From the NCBI GenBank assembly GCA_037974335.1, contig CM075736.1, forward strand, positions 4,060,863 through 4,124,862: 64,000 bases of DNA, read 5' to 3'. This stretch comes from Prionace glauca (lineage: Eukaryota; Chordata; Chondrichthyes; Carcharhiniformes; Carcharhinidae). The notes under the pieces were generated by a model that saw only the letters and a list, made by a program, of their open reading frames with translations, was not told the DNA's origin and made no database searches. This document shows, one piece after another, positions 36,987-46,886 of this stretch. Numbering within the stretch: the stretch's first letter is position 1; each line of letters begins with the position of its first letter. Made by a program: the position numbers and the translations under genes.

Positions 36987-37572
36987 ACTGCTCACATCAC
37001 TGGTAACATTTTTGAAGTGATATTACCCGTATTTTCAGATGCAGGCTGGTGTTCCGTGACTGATCCACTCTTTCTGATCAGATCGCTCATTCACCAAGGC
37101 CGCAATGAGCGAGTACTGTTTACCTGAGGGGAACTAGTGCAATTGGAGCTGTTAGATACCAATATGTCGTTTTGAGTGAAATTGCCGTCTGGCCCTTTTC
37201 TTTTTCTGTTCCATCTGTTTTCCAGAGCCACAGGCTCGAAATATTTATCCCAAAATAAGAACTGTGTGTCCCGCAGACAGTTGCATCCACACTGAGGCTC
37301 CGGCTGAGCTTCAATGTTAACGTTTTCAATCGCAATAAGGCCTCTCCACCAGCCGCCCTCCCCCACCCGCCACCCCCCGGAATCTCTCTCAGCTTCCTTT
37401 ACCCTCTGAGATCACTGCTTCCTCCCTCCCCGCCTCCTCGCCCAGAACATGCCGGCATATGCCGGATTTTAATCCCGCTCCACTGTCAGTCTGTAATCAG
37501 TTTCCTCCGGCCTGGACTCCAGAATTTCCCATCCTAAACATTTCCTAAGAATCGGTTGGATCGAACAAGAGC

Positions 37573-38240
37573 ATTTCGCATTGGCAACCTTTTTGGCTAA
37601 GTCAGACCAAGCCCACGAAGGGGTACAATATCTTATCTTCATAGAATCCCTACAATGTAGAGGAGGCAATTCGGCCCATCGAAAATACATTGACAACAAT
37701 CCCACTCATCGCCGTAACCTCACATATTTACCGTTAATCCTCTCATAGCAAGGGGCAATTTAGCATTGGCCAATCCACCTAATCTGTACATTTTTGGACT
37801 GCGGGAGGAAACACACGCAGACATGGGGAGACACAAGGCTGGAATTGAGCCTGTTTGACTGGCACTGTGAGTTAGTCGTGCTAACCACTGTGCCACGCCT
37901 CTGTTTTGTCAGCTTGAATCTTGTGGGGATCGTGAATTGGACACAATTTGATTTTTTTAGCAAGAAATATACTTTGATTTGCTCTGTCCACTCTGAGTTT
38001 TGACTTTGTAACTTTAAGGATGGAGTAGTTTTTTAAGTGAAGGGAAATTTGGCCTTCTGCTCAGATCAAGCCCAAGATGTGGTGCAATGCCTTATCCGCT
38101 TGGATTTTGTTTCTCTTTCTTGTGGGGACCTGGAATTGGATTCAATTGGAATTTGAATTTAGTTCTTGGAGAAAGCAAGGATTGGCTCCGGGTCTGCCCA
38201 GTCCATTCTCAGCAGTGACTCTATTACTTTAAAAATGGAG
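37573..38240 (+). repeat. U2-snRNA-like dimer, unit 1 (split by a SINE)
   Basis: Monomer 1 starts with cctttttggctaagtcagac and ggtacaatatcttatc (like the U2 5' end and branch-site region). It is cut by an HE1 SINE and resumes at 37,904 with ttttgtcagcttgaatctt. Monomer 2 (about 38,047-38,240) has ttggccttctgctcagatca and tcttggagaaagcaaggatt, then cagtccattctcag. The order matches U2 snRNA along its length. Confidence 0.55.
37641..37903 (-). repeat. HE1-type SINE, unit 1, inside the U2-like repeat
   Basis: Reverse-orientation SINE: atagaatccctacaatgtag at the left, tttttggactgcgggaggaa in the body, and aaccactgtgccacgcc at the right. Confidence 0.85.
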
Positions 38241-40793
38241 TAAAAAATGTTTAAAAATTAAGAGAACTTGACCCTGCAGTTGGAGCTCAGCATAGATAAA
38301 TGTGGTGGTGTCGCAGTGGGTGTCTCCACTGCAGGACAGACTTCCTGTTTGAGTCCCTGTCACAATGTGTCAGAGCTGACAGCAAACTGGACACCATACC
38401 TACAGTCCTGATGGAAGCAGTAAAAAGATGTCAAGCTGCACAATATCTTCAGCAATCCTGCACATGGAGCGCAGCGTAGACCACATGGTCGCAGCCAGAT
38501 TGGTGTGTCTGCTTCAGGATTGATTTCCTGTTGGGATTTACTGCTGGGATTCTTTTGCCCAAGATTCGCTTTACTCTGCACGTATTCTTGCATGCTGAGT
38601 TCCTGTGGACCACCAACTAAACCCACAGGACCTTTACCTGCAAAATGAGAGTAGCTCTAACAAAACAAATCCTATTCCACAAACTGGATAACTCTCCTGT
38701 TCTTCCCGCTAGTGAAATCTTCTGATCCCACTACTGCCAAACCCCACCCCCCATCCCCAACAGCGGGTTTCCTGATGTCAACTAAACCTATCGATCAAAT
38801 GCCCTTAGAGCATTTTACAAGGTTTATCTTCCCCTTTTCTAACTGCAATATTAACAAAGCACGCAAGATGCATTGAACCGCGAAGAGAAATGAAAACAAA
38901 CAAGACTTTTTGTTAGTGGGGAATGTGCTGACTTCAGCCAGCCTAATAAGGTTGGGCTTGCCAGAGTATGTCCCAATTCATGGTTAAATCAGGGAGCCTC
39001 ATGCTCCCTATTTAAAGCAGGTGTGTCAGTCTCCCAGTCTGTATTCTGCAGGGAGCAACTGGAGAGCTGGCTGTGTCCAGATGTTTGGTGTAAATAAAGC
39101 AACTTGGTGGCAGGACTTCCGCCTCCATGAAGTTATTATAGGGAAGTAACCCATACCTAAAAAAAGTACTTCAAAAGATGCGGACATCAGATGCTAACCT
39201 TTCAATCTTAAAAGGCTATTTCCACAGTGAGACTGACCAGTCAAGCGCTTCAAAGGAATTTCACAGCAGTTGTGGATGATGAGAGAAAGAAAACAGATCT
39301 TCAAAATAATCCTGACAAGCCATTTCCAACAGAACACTTTAATGAAGGCTTTTAACACATGGGCCATTGTCTACTGTAGAATGGAGTACTGCGGTGATTT
39401 TGAAGGCATCGAAGTTTCCAAGGAGCATAGATATCAAAGTAACCCGAGCAATTCAAAGGTTTTACGAACAGAAATAGTAATGAATATCTTACCCTTGAAT
39501 GGTGTCTGAATTCACCATCCTGAAACTGAACAATATCTTTCCCAAGGATCCAAGGGCAGGTGCAGCTGCTAGACCACCATCCTGGTATAGAGTGTTGAGG
39601 TCAAGCCCTTCCTGCCAGCCTGAGACAACCCAACCCTCATGTCCTTTGAGGGACCCCCCTTCTGCAGCCTGGAAGCAACAGAGAGCAACATGGACACTTA
39701 ATTCCCTGCCCTTCTCAAAGTCCAAGGCACCAGGTCAGGGTTTTGCTGTCAGGGGGCAGAGCAAGGGTACCTGAGGTGGTCCTGAAAGGGGAAGGCGGAG
39801 GGTAAAGTGATTTCATCTGGGAGTTTCTCTCTTGTCGGGATAGCTGAGGTCTCTAGCTATGGGGTGAGTCAGGTCACCCTCTTCCCTGCGTGGTTTAGGA
39901 GTAACGGTGATCCATTCTTTCAGTTGTGGGGGTGAAGGATGCTGCTCTGTGCTAAGAGGTTGGAGGTGCTTCTTTTGTTGGTGGCAGTGACCATGTCCAG
40001 TGTGGGGGAGAGTGGTCAGTGAGCACACAGATCTGGGCATCCCAATTTCTGCAGAGCCAGGCTGGTCAGCATGTTTCCTGAGATGCATAAACTTAAATAG
40101 TTCAGATGGGACAATCCCATCTGACCAGTGGGAAACACACCATATTTCCTGCTGGCAGGAGTACTTGAAATGCAAACAGGACAATTGTGCATGGAGATTT
40201 GGCTGTGCGCTAAATTGTCCATTCTCACTGGCAGCGGAGGCAGGGCGAACAAGATTGGAGAATCCTACCCTTAATACAAAACAAACAAAGAACAACCCAG
40301 CACGGGAAACAGGCCCTTCGGCCCAACGAGCCCGCGCCGCCACATCACCCCACACCTATTCTACCCTGCATGGCTACGAATGGAACCCTACTCAGTCAGA
40401 TTCAGGGAAGAAATAGTGTCGATTTGGTAAAAACCGATTAGCCTGAGAGCACATTTTTGGGGTGTGGGAGGAAACCGGAGCGCCCGGAGGAAACCCACGC
40501 AACCACAGGGAGAATGAGCAAACTCCCACAGACACAGGCCCAAATCCATGTGCCTGCACAGCCAGCAGTGCTAGTCACTGAGCTGTTGCGGCGCCCATCT
40601 ACCGGTCCAGGATCAAGCACACACACCGACACGAAGTTCTAGGCCACTCCTGGAACTTCCAAGAGCAGCCCAGGCACGACCCGCCGTGTGAATGCCCCTC
40701 GTTTGACACGAGGTGGACCTCCACCTGTGGAATAAAGTCAAAATATTAATCTTACAGCCTGCCTTTCCGGTGTCTCCCGAGGTTTAACCCTAT

Positions 40794-43652
40794 TTAATAT
40801 CCCCTACCATATCCCTCCATTCTCGTTTCACTCATGTGCCTATCTAACTGCATCTTAAAAGAGTCCAATGTTCCTGCCTCCACCACCCTACTCGGTAGCG
40901 CGTTCCAGACCCCTACAACTCTCTGCGTAAAGAACCTTCCTCTCACCTCCAAATTATACCTCTCCCCCCTCACCCTTAAATGATGACCTCTCGTGTTTGT
41001 ATCCAGTCTAGGGAGCAGTCTCTCACTATTAACTCTATCCATTCCCTTCATTATCTTATATACTTCTATCATGTCCCCTCTCAATCTCCGCCTTTCCAAG
41101 GAGAATAGTCCCAGTTTCTTCAACCTCTCCTCGTAACCCAGTCCCCCCATGCCAGGCAACATCCTGGTAAACCTCCTCTGCACCCTTTCCAGAGACTCCA
41201 CGTCCTTCCGGTAGTAAGGTGACCAGAACTGGACGCAGTACTCCAAATGCGGTCTAACCAACGTTCTGTACAACTGAAGCATTAGACAGCAGCTTTTATA
41301 CTCTATGCCCCTTCCTATAAAGGCCAACATCCCATAAGCCTTCCTAACGACCTTCTCCACTTGTGATGCAACCTTCATGGATTTGTGAACCTGCACTCCC
41401 AGGTCCCTCTGTATGTCAATACTCCTAATCGGCCTCCCTTTAATCTCATAGCTCCTCTCTGCATTATTCCGTCCAAAATGCATCACCTCGCATTTGTCAG
41501 GATTAAATGCCATCTGCCACCTATCTGCCCACTGCACCAACCTATCTATATCCTGTTGTATCACCTGACAATCCAGTTCCGTACCCGCCAACCCTGCCAT
41601 CTTGGTGTCATCAGCAAACTTGCTAATCACACCACCTACGCCCTCTTCCAAGTCATTTATGTAGACTACAAAGAGGAGAGGTCCCAGTACTGAGCCCTGC
41701 GGCACACCACTGGTCACTGACCTCCAGCCCGACAAGGTCCCTTCCACAACTACCCTCTGTCTCCTATTTCCCAGCCAGTTCTCAATCCACCTAGCTACCT
41801 TGCCTCGTATCCCATGCGCCTTAACCTTTTCTACCAGCCTACCGTGAGGGACTTTGTCAAACGCCTTACTGAAATCCATATAGATGACATCAACGGTTCT
41901 CCCATCGTCAACCGTTTTTGTCACCTCCTCAAAGAATTCCACCAGATTCGTAAGGCAAGACCTCCCTCTAACAAAGCCATGTTGCGTATCCCTAATCAGA
42001 TCGCAACGCTCCAAATGCTCATACATCCTACCCCTAAGTATTTTTTCCATTAACTTCCCTACCACCGACGTCAAACTCACCGGTCTATAATTCCCAGGGT
42101 TATCCCTACTGCCTTTTTTGAACAACGGGACCACATTTGCTACCCTCCAGTCTTCTGGGACCTCACCTGTGTCCAAAGAAGAGACAAAGATTTGCGCCAG
42201 AGGCCCAGCAATTTCATGTTTCGCCTCCCTAAGCAGCCTGGGATAAATACCATCAGGCCCCGGAGCTTTATCCGTCTTTACGCTACCTAAAAGCCCTAGC
42301 ACTTCCTCTCTCGTAATAACTATATCCTGCAAATAAACCTCCACTCCCTCCAAGAGACCACACGATTCCGAACCCCTCTCCTTTGTGAATACCGACGCAA
42401 AGTATTCATTCAGGAGCTCCCCCATCCCCTCCGACTCAATACACAACTCACCACTCTTGTCCCTAAGAGGACCAATTTTCCCTCTAACTACTCTCTTGCC
42501 TCTGATATAGGAATAAAATGCCTTTGGATTTTCCTTAATCCTACCAGCCAAAGCCATCTCATGCCCTCTCTTTGCCCTTCTAATTCCCCTTTTTAGCTCC
42601 CTCCTACTCTCGCTGTATTCTTCCAGCGCACTCTCCGTACCCATTTGTTTTGACCTAACATACGCCTCCCTCTTCTTCCTGACCAAGTCTTCAATATCCT
42701 CCGTAATCCACGGCTGTCTAATCCTTCCTTTCCCATCCTTTCGCTTAACCGGAACATACCTCCCCTGCAACCATTTCATTTTGTCCCTAAATGCCTCCCA
42801 CTTGCCAACCGTGGACTTGCCAGCTAACAGTCCCTCCCAATCAGTTTGCTGCAGCTCCCTCCTAATCCTGCCATAGCTCGCCTTTCCCCAATTCAGCACA
42901 CTCCCACTCGGACGGCACTCGTCCCTTTCCATTTTTATCCTAAAGTAGACGGACTTGTGATCACTGTTCGCCACATGTTCGCCTACCTCTACCTCACCCA
43001 CCTGCCCAGGTTCGTTTCCCAACACTAGATCCAATATAGCCCCTCCCCTAGTCGGGCTAGTTACATACTGCTCTAGCGACCCTTCCATAACACAGTTCAC
43101 AAACTCCTCTCCCTCCATACCCCCAGCTCTAGGCCCCCTCCAATTCACTCCAGGAAAATTAAAATCACCCACTACAACCACTCTGTTCTTCCTGCACCTG
43201 TCCAAAATGCCCCTGCAAATGCCTTCCTCCACTGACTTTGGGCTGTTGGGTGGCCTATAGTACACCCCTAGCAATGTGATCTCTCCCTTTTTACTCCTCA
43301 ACTCCACCCACACTGACTCAATCCCTATCTCTTCCCTATCGTCCTCCCTCTGCACTACTGTGATGCTTTCCTTGACTAACAGTGCCACCCCTCCTCCTCT
43401 CTTCATCCCTCCTCTGTCACACCTAAAACACTTGTACCCAGGAACATTCAGCTGCCAGTCCTGCCCCTCCCGTAACCACGTCTCCGTTACAGCCACCACA
43501 TCTAACTGCCTCACAAACATCAAGGCCCCAAGCTCATCCGTTTTCCCTGCCACACTCCTAGCATTGAAACAGACACAGTTCAACCCACAAGTGTCCCTCA
43601 GAACCACCTTCTCCCTGATACTTTTCCTTTCACTCGACTCTCTCCCAGCCAC
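40794..43652 (-). CDS. CR1-like ORF2: endonuclease and reverse transcriptase
   Basis: A 952-codon open frame. The N-terminal AP-type endonuclease has Asn30 (FNARS), Glu57 (TETWL), VGDFNFPGVNW (about 161-171) and SDHKS (230-234). The RT has NYRPVSLTSVVGK (about 521-533), YMDFSKAFDKVPH (591-603), GVPQGSVLGPLL (649-660) and FADD (679-682), followed by the CR1-type C-terminal region (LEYCVQFWSPYYRKD, FFTQRVV). It makes the nick and copies LINE RNA by target-primed reverse transcription. The nominal first codon at 43,652 is GTG. The first ATG in frame is codon 45, inside the endonuclease domain after the NARS motif. The frame is open upstream to the ORF1 stop region, so translation probably starts by -1 frameshifting from ORF1 or at a non-AUG codon. 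All RT and endonuclease catalytic motifs look intact. Confidence 0.9.
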   Translation of the reverse strand: MAGRESSERKSIREKVVLRDTCGLNCVCFNARSVAGKTDELGALMFVRQLDVVAVTETWLREGQDWQLNVPGYKCFRCDRGGMKRGGGVALLVKESITVVQREDDREEIGIESVWVELRSKKGEITLLGVYYRPPNSPKSVEEGICRGILDRCRKNRVVVVGDFNFPGVNWRGPRAGGMEGEEFVNCVMEGSLEQYVTSPTRGGAILDLVLGNEPGQVGEVEVGEHVANSDHKSVYFRIKMERDECRPSGSVLNWGKASYGRIRRELQQTDWEGLLAGKSTVGKWEAFRDKMKWLQGRYVPVKRKDGKGRIRQPWITEDIEDLVRKKREAYVRSKQMGTESALEEYSESRRELKRGIRRAKRGHEMALAGRIKENPKAFYSYIRGKRVVRGKIGPLRDKSGELCIESEGMGELLNEYFASVFTKERGSESCGLLEGVEVYLQDIVITREEVLGLLGSVKTDKAPGPDGIYPRLLREAKHEIAGPLAQIFVSSLDTGEVPEDWRVANVVPLFKKGSRDNPGNYRPVSLTSVVGKLMEKILRGRMYEHLERCDLIRDTQHGFVRGRSCLTNLVEFFEEVTKTVDDGRTVDVIYMDFSKAFDKVPHGRLVEKVKAHGIRGKVARWIENWLGNRRQRVVVEGTLSGWRSVTSGVPQGSVLGPLLFVVYINDLEEGVGGVISKFADDTKMAGLAGTELDCQVIQQDIDRLVQWADRWQMAFNPDKCEVMHFGRNNAERSYEIKGRPIRSIDIQRDLGVQVHKSMKVASQVEKVVRKAYGMLAFIGRGIEYKSCCLMLQLYRTLVRPHLEYCVQFWSPYYRKDVESLERVQRRFTRMLPGMGGLGYEERLKKLGLFSLERRRLRGDMIEVYKIMKGMDRVNSERLLPRLDTNTRGHHLRVRGERYNLEVRGRFFTQRVVGVWNALPSRVVEAGTLDSFKMQLDRHMSETRMEGYGRGY

Positions 43653-43682
43653 CTCCCCACCCCCCCTCCATATTAGTTTAAA
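43640..43682 (-). promoter_or_regulatory. Putative -1 ribosomal frameshift site between ORF1 and ORF2
   Basis: The last sense codons of ORF1, GGT-TTA-AAC, contain T-TTA-AAC (43,676-43,682) in the zero frame, an exact X-XXY-YYZ heptamer of the coronavirus type. The ORF1 stop (TAA) follows directly. ORF2 lies in the -1 frame and is open from the heptamer. A G-rich tract (runs of 7, 4, 2, 2 and 3 G) begins about six bases after the heptamer and could act as a roadblock. Confidence 0.55.
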
Positions 43683-44566
43683 CCCTTCGTAAACACCCCA
43701 GCTAACCTCCCCGCTAAGACATTAGTTCCCCTCCCATTCAAATTCTCCTCACCCTTCCTGTACAATTGCCCTTCTCTCTTAAACACCTCCCAGTGATCCA
43801 CAAAAGTAAAGCCCTCTACCCTACACCAATCCCTCAACCATGCATTCAGCTGCATGATCTCTTCATTCTTCGCCCTGCTGGTACCGGGCAGCAACCCAGA
43901 GATTGCCACCCTGGAGGTCCTACTCTTTAGTTTGACCCCCAACTCCTTAAATTGCCTACGTACCTCTACCCTACTCCTCCTTCCTATGTCCCCCTCCCCT
44001 ACATGTACTATGACCTCAGCCTGTGCCCCCTCCCCTTTCAAAATTCCCTCTACCCTGTCCGACACATCCTTTACCCCTGCTCCAGGGAAGCAGACCACCA
44101 TCCTGGAATCACGCCTCTGTCCACAGAACCTCCTATCGATACCTCTGACCCTCCCGTCCCCTACCACTATCACCTTACCAGCCCTCTTCTGTCCCTGTAA
44201 GTTAGTCTCCCCCTCCTGCCTATCTTTCAGTCCCCCTGTCGACGAACCCTGGGAGGCCTCTGGGGAGGCTGGGGGACCCTGACTGCTCTTCTTCTTCCTC
44301 TTTCCCCTCCTCACAGTCGTCCATCCGCCCTTCCCTTCAGCCCTTGAGACCTCCTCCTTCTCATGGTTCCCAGCCATTATCGCCTCGTTCTCCCTTACTA
44401 AAAAAGCGTCCTCCAGCCGCCCTTCGAGTTGCCTGACCCGGGCCCTCAAGCGCTGCAGTTCCAAACATTTACTGCAGATGTGGACCTTGGGGACACGTGA
44501 CACCACCATGAACTCCCACATGTGGCACCTGATACAACTTATGTTCCTACCTATATTCCCTGCCAT
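43673..44566 (-). CDS. CR1-like ORF1: zinc finger, coiled coil, esterase-like domain
   Basis: I chose the ATG at 44,566 (MAGNIGRNIS); the frame is open further upstream but without an ATG. The 297-residue product has a PHD-like cysteine/histidine cluster (Cys11, Cys14, His15, Cys31, Cys34), a short coiled coil (about 35-60), a basic linker (RRGKRKKKSS) and a C-terminal SGNH-esterase-like domain, the usual CR1 ORF1 plan for an RNA-binding chaperone. The esterase blocks are recognisable, but the catalytic residues are gone: GDS reads GDG, GTND reads GEGD, and HLN reads NLN. The older copy at 12,155-12,658 keeps GNS, GTND and HLN. The frame ends TTA-AAC-TAA, part of a UUUAAAC heptamer. Confidence 0.85.
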   Translation of the reverse strand: MAGNIGRNISCIRCHMWEFMVVSRVPKVHICSKCLELQRLRARVRQLEGRLEDAFLVRENEAIMAGNHEKEEVSRAEGKGGWTTVRRGKRKKKSSQGPPASPEASQGSSTGGLKDRQEGETNLQGQKRAGKVIVVGDGRVRGIDRRFCGQRRDSRMVVCFPGAGVKDVSDRVEGILKGEGAQAEVIVHVGEGDIGRRSRVEVRRQFKELGVKLKSRTSRVAISGLLPGTSRAKNEEIMQLNAWLRDWCRVEGFTFVDHWEVFKREGQLYRKGEENLNGRGTNVLAGRLAGVFTKGLN

Positions 44567-44704
44567 ATCCCAACTTCTTGTAAGCTCCCAAAGGTAGAAA
44601 TCTGCCACTCACCTTCTCTAAGCCTACTCTCCCCTAAGCCCAGCGAGCCAAAGCCCTTCTCACTCTGTTCCCCACTCACTCCGCTGCCCGCTCTATGCTG
44701 CTAC

Positions 44705-44806
44705 CCCTTTTTTATACCCCCCGCTCCCCCTTAACGACAATCCCCTGGCCTAACTTCCGGTACGGAAGTAAACTACACTCTAACAAGCCCCGAGAACCGG
44801 AAGTAC
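44705..44806 (-). promoter_or_regulatory. LINE 5' region with ETS-like motifs and a TATA-like box
   Basis: On the minus strand three ACTTCC/GGAAGT motifs (two in an inverted pair around acttccgtaccggaagt, one near the 5' end) precede a TATA-like tataaaaaa at about 44,710. This is consistent with an internal pol II promoter. Confidence 0.4.
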
Positions 44807-45177
44807 AGGAAAATAATCTTTTTTTTTAAAAGCGCATAATATCATAGATCATCCAAACACCTTTAAACTTATCTATCAAAACGTATCCAACTCCAGCCTA
44901 TAGTTTTCCAACTGATCACAACTCTTTGGAGGACCCTCATAAAAGTGAATGATCATGAAAGTGAACAATCAACCATGATCATATTGAATGGCGGAAGAAC
45001 CCACTCCAACACCAATGTTCTATGTTTCCATGTTTCTAACACCGGTGCAGTTATAATGTAAATTCAGACCGACCAAAGATAATGGAATAAGACGGTGGAG
45101 ATTAGAGATTCCCTGGAAATGCAGTGCAGTTGACTCTTTGCTCAGTTGGACTCGAACGTGACAGTTTCATCTATCAG

Positions 45178-45464
45178 TGCACGGGGGTGACACAGTTGGT
45201 GGCACCGCTGCCTCACAGCTCCAGCGACCCAGGCTTGATTCCCGGCTTGGGTGACTGCTTCTGAGCAGTTTCCCCAGTGTGTGCGTGTGCGTTTCCTCTG
45301 GATGCTCTGGCTTCTTCCCACCGTTTAAAGGCGTGTTGGTTAGGTGCACGGGCCATGCTAAATTCTCCCTCCGAATAGGTGCCTGAGTGTGGGGACATGG
45401 TATTTTCACAGCGGTTTCGTTGCAGTGGCAATTAAACCTACCTGTGGCACTAATAAATAAACTT
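45178..45464 (+). repeat. HE1-type SINE, unit 2
   Basis: Same position and sequence as the SINE at 35,864-36,150 in unit 1. Confidence 0.85.
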
Positions 45465-45685
45465 TAAATTAGTGTGGTGGACTATAATTCTGCAGCAACC
45501 TTCTTCGGACTGCAACTGCTCCAATTCTGGCTGTGATTTCTATTTAAAACAAACCTTCTTCCAACAATTCCTCCAAACGACCGCGAAGCACCACCTATGC
45601 ATCCCCCCGCCTCCCGGTGACCCAATACTCATCATCCTGGCTGGCATCATCCCGCATGTGCAGAGCACAAAGACTTGTCACTTAC

Positions 45686-46003
45686 CAAGTACATTCAGAG
45701 TGATGGTTGCTGTTTCTTCACTGCCGGTTTCTGGCAGCATTTTAACAGTGTAATCCCCTCTGTCCGAAACTGTCACTGACTTCAGCAGGAGCGATCCGTT
45801 AGAAAGGAAGAATTCAGTCCGATTTCTGTAATCATTACTTTGAATAAAAGTTGTGAAGAGCCACCGAGCGATAGTTGCATCCTTGAATTCCCAGTTCCCA
45901 CTCTGCACTGCAGCTGACGGCTTCACTGAGAAAAAAGCGCTTTCTCCTTCGGTCACATTAATCTGCCTGTTTTCTACCTGGATGGTGAAACTCTGGGGCT
46001 CCG
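45686..46003 (-). CDS. CEACAM-like IgV exon, cassette 2
   Basis: Same 318-bp, phase 1-1 exon with intact acceptor and donor (gtacttg|gtaagtg). Eight bases differ from cassette 1, six of them changing residues: Gln34, Asn37, Arg60, Leu67 and Glu96-Glu97. The changes sit around the B-C loop, near C'-D, and in the F-G loop, which are ligand-facing regions in V domains. The frame is open and cysteine-less. Confidence 0.8.
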
Positions 46004-46149
46004 CTGGGGAAAGAAAATCACATTGAGAGAAGCGGTCAAACTCAACACAACACAGACTTTTCCAAGTGATAATAATAACATCTCCAGATTTCCTTACTGT
46101 GTAGTTTCCCCAGTTACTGAAATAAATGATGTGAGAAAGTGATCCTCAC

Positions 46150-46195
46150 CCACAGATATCAATAAACAAACAGCGAGGGCAGTCAGTGTCTCCAT
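46150..46195 (-). CDS. Signal-peptide exon, cassette 2
   Basis: Identical to the cassette 1 leader (METLTALAVCLLISV) with the same donor and phase. Confidence 0.75.
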
Positions 46196-46271
46196 TCTGA
46201 GAACCGCACCAGTCCCTGTTCCACTCGCTGACTGATCCACTCTTCCTGGTGCACAGAGCAGATCAGTTCAC

Positions 46272-46300
46272 TTATTTACTACAACCTCAATGCTGATTGG
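46272..46300 (-). promoter_or_regulatory. Putative promoter of cassette 2
   Basis: CCAAT box and TATA-like taaataa in the same positions as in cassette 1. Confidence 0.35.
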
Positions 46301-46886
46301 ACTGCTCACATCACTGGTAACATTTTTGAAGTGATATTACCCGTATTTTCAGATGCAGGCTGGTGTTCCGTGACTGATCCACTCTTTCTGATCAGATCGC
46401 TCATTCACCAAGGCCGCAATGAGCGAGTACTGTTTACCTGAGGGGAACTAGTGCAATTGGAGCTGTTAGATACCAATATGTCGTTTTGAGTGAAATTGCC
46501 GTCTGGCCCTTTTCTTTTTCTGTTCCATCTGTTTTCCAGAGCCACAGGCTCGAAATATTTATCCCAAAATAAGAACTGTGTGTCCCGCAGACAGTTGCAT
46601 CCACACTGAGGCTCCGGCTGAGCTTCAATGTTAACGTTTTCAATCGCAATAAGGCCTCTCCACCAGCCGCCCTCCCCCACCCGCCACCCCCCGGAATCTC
46701 TGTCAGCTTCCTTTACCCTCTGAGATCACTGCTTCCTCCCTCCCCGCCTCCTCGCCCAGAACATGCCGGCATATGCCGGATTTTAATCCCGCTCCACTGT
46801 CAGTCTGTAATCAGTTTCCTCCGGCCCGGACTCCAGAATTTCCCATCCTAAACATTTCCTAAGAATCGGTTGGATCGAACAAGAGC

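Larger units (their letters stand above)
32980..38534 (-). repeat. Tandem unit 1 of the V-cassette array
   Basis: The first of four direct tandem units (net about 4.8 kb after removing a 759-bp LINE insertion). Homology to the next unit begins at gattttacagctggg and ends at cctgttgg|gatttactgctg. Its left part (32,980 to about 35,515) differs from units 2-4 by several percent, while the part from about 35,870 to 38,534 is about 99% alike. The unit holds cassette 1, a plus-strand HE1 SINE, a CR1 tail relic (about 35,640-35,730) and a U2-like dimer split by another HE1 SINE. Confidence 0.85.
40276..44813 (-). mobile_element. Full-length, apparently intact CR1-like LINE
   Basis: A 4,538-bp insertion, defined by comparison with the empty site in units 3 and 4 (cctacccttaatcttttt). 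A short taat duplication (40,272-40,275 and 44,814-44,817) flanks it. Going 3'-wards on the minus strand it has a GC-rich 5' region with ETS-like motifs and a TATA-like box, ORF1 (297 codons from ATG), ORF2 (952 codons), and a 3' UTR of about 500 bp that includes a SINE-like body segment. It ends with gggccgaagggcctgtttcc and a tttgtttgttttgt tail. Both frames are open, and it postdates the array duplication because only unit 2 has it. It is much younger than the relative at 11,510-15,655. Confidence 0.9.

Noticed and set aside
37091-37366. A 91-codon minus-strand frame repeated in every unit, upstream of the leader exon
   Set aside because: Its repetition follows from the tandem duplication. 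It has no Ig or other domain and no splice context tying it to the leader exon.
37573-38240. A functional U2 snRNA gene
   Set aside because: The sequence is dimeric, split by a SINE, and diverged in the Sm-site and stem regions.
39813-40355. A 180-codon minus-strand frame at the unit 1-2 border, partly repeated in units 3 and 4
   Set aside because: It runs into the LINE tail in this copy, differs in extent between units and has no recognisable domain.
41385-44282. Long plus-strand frames across the LINE (for example 43,276-43,692 and 43,854-44,282)
   Set aside because: They are antisense shadows of the LINE ORF1 and ORF2.
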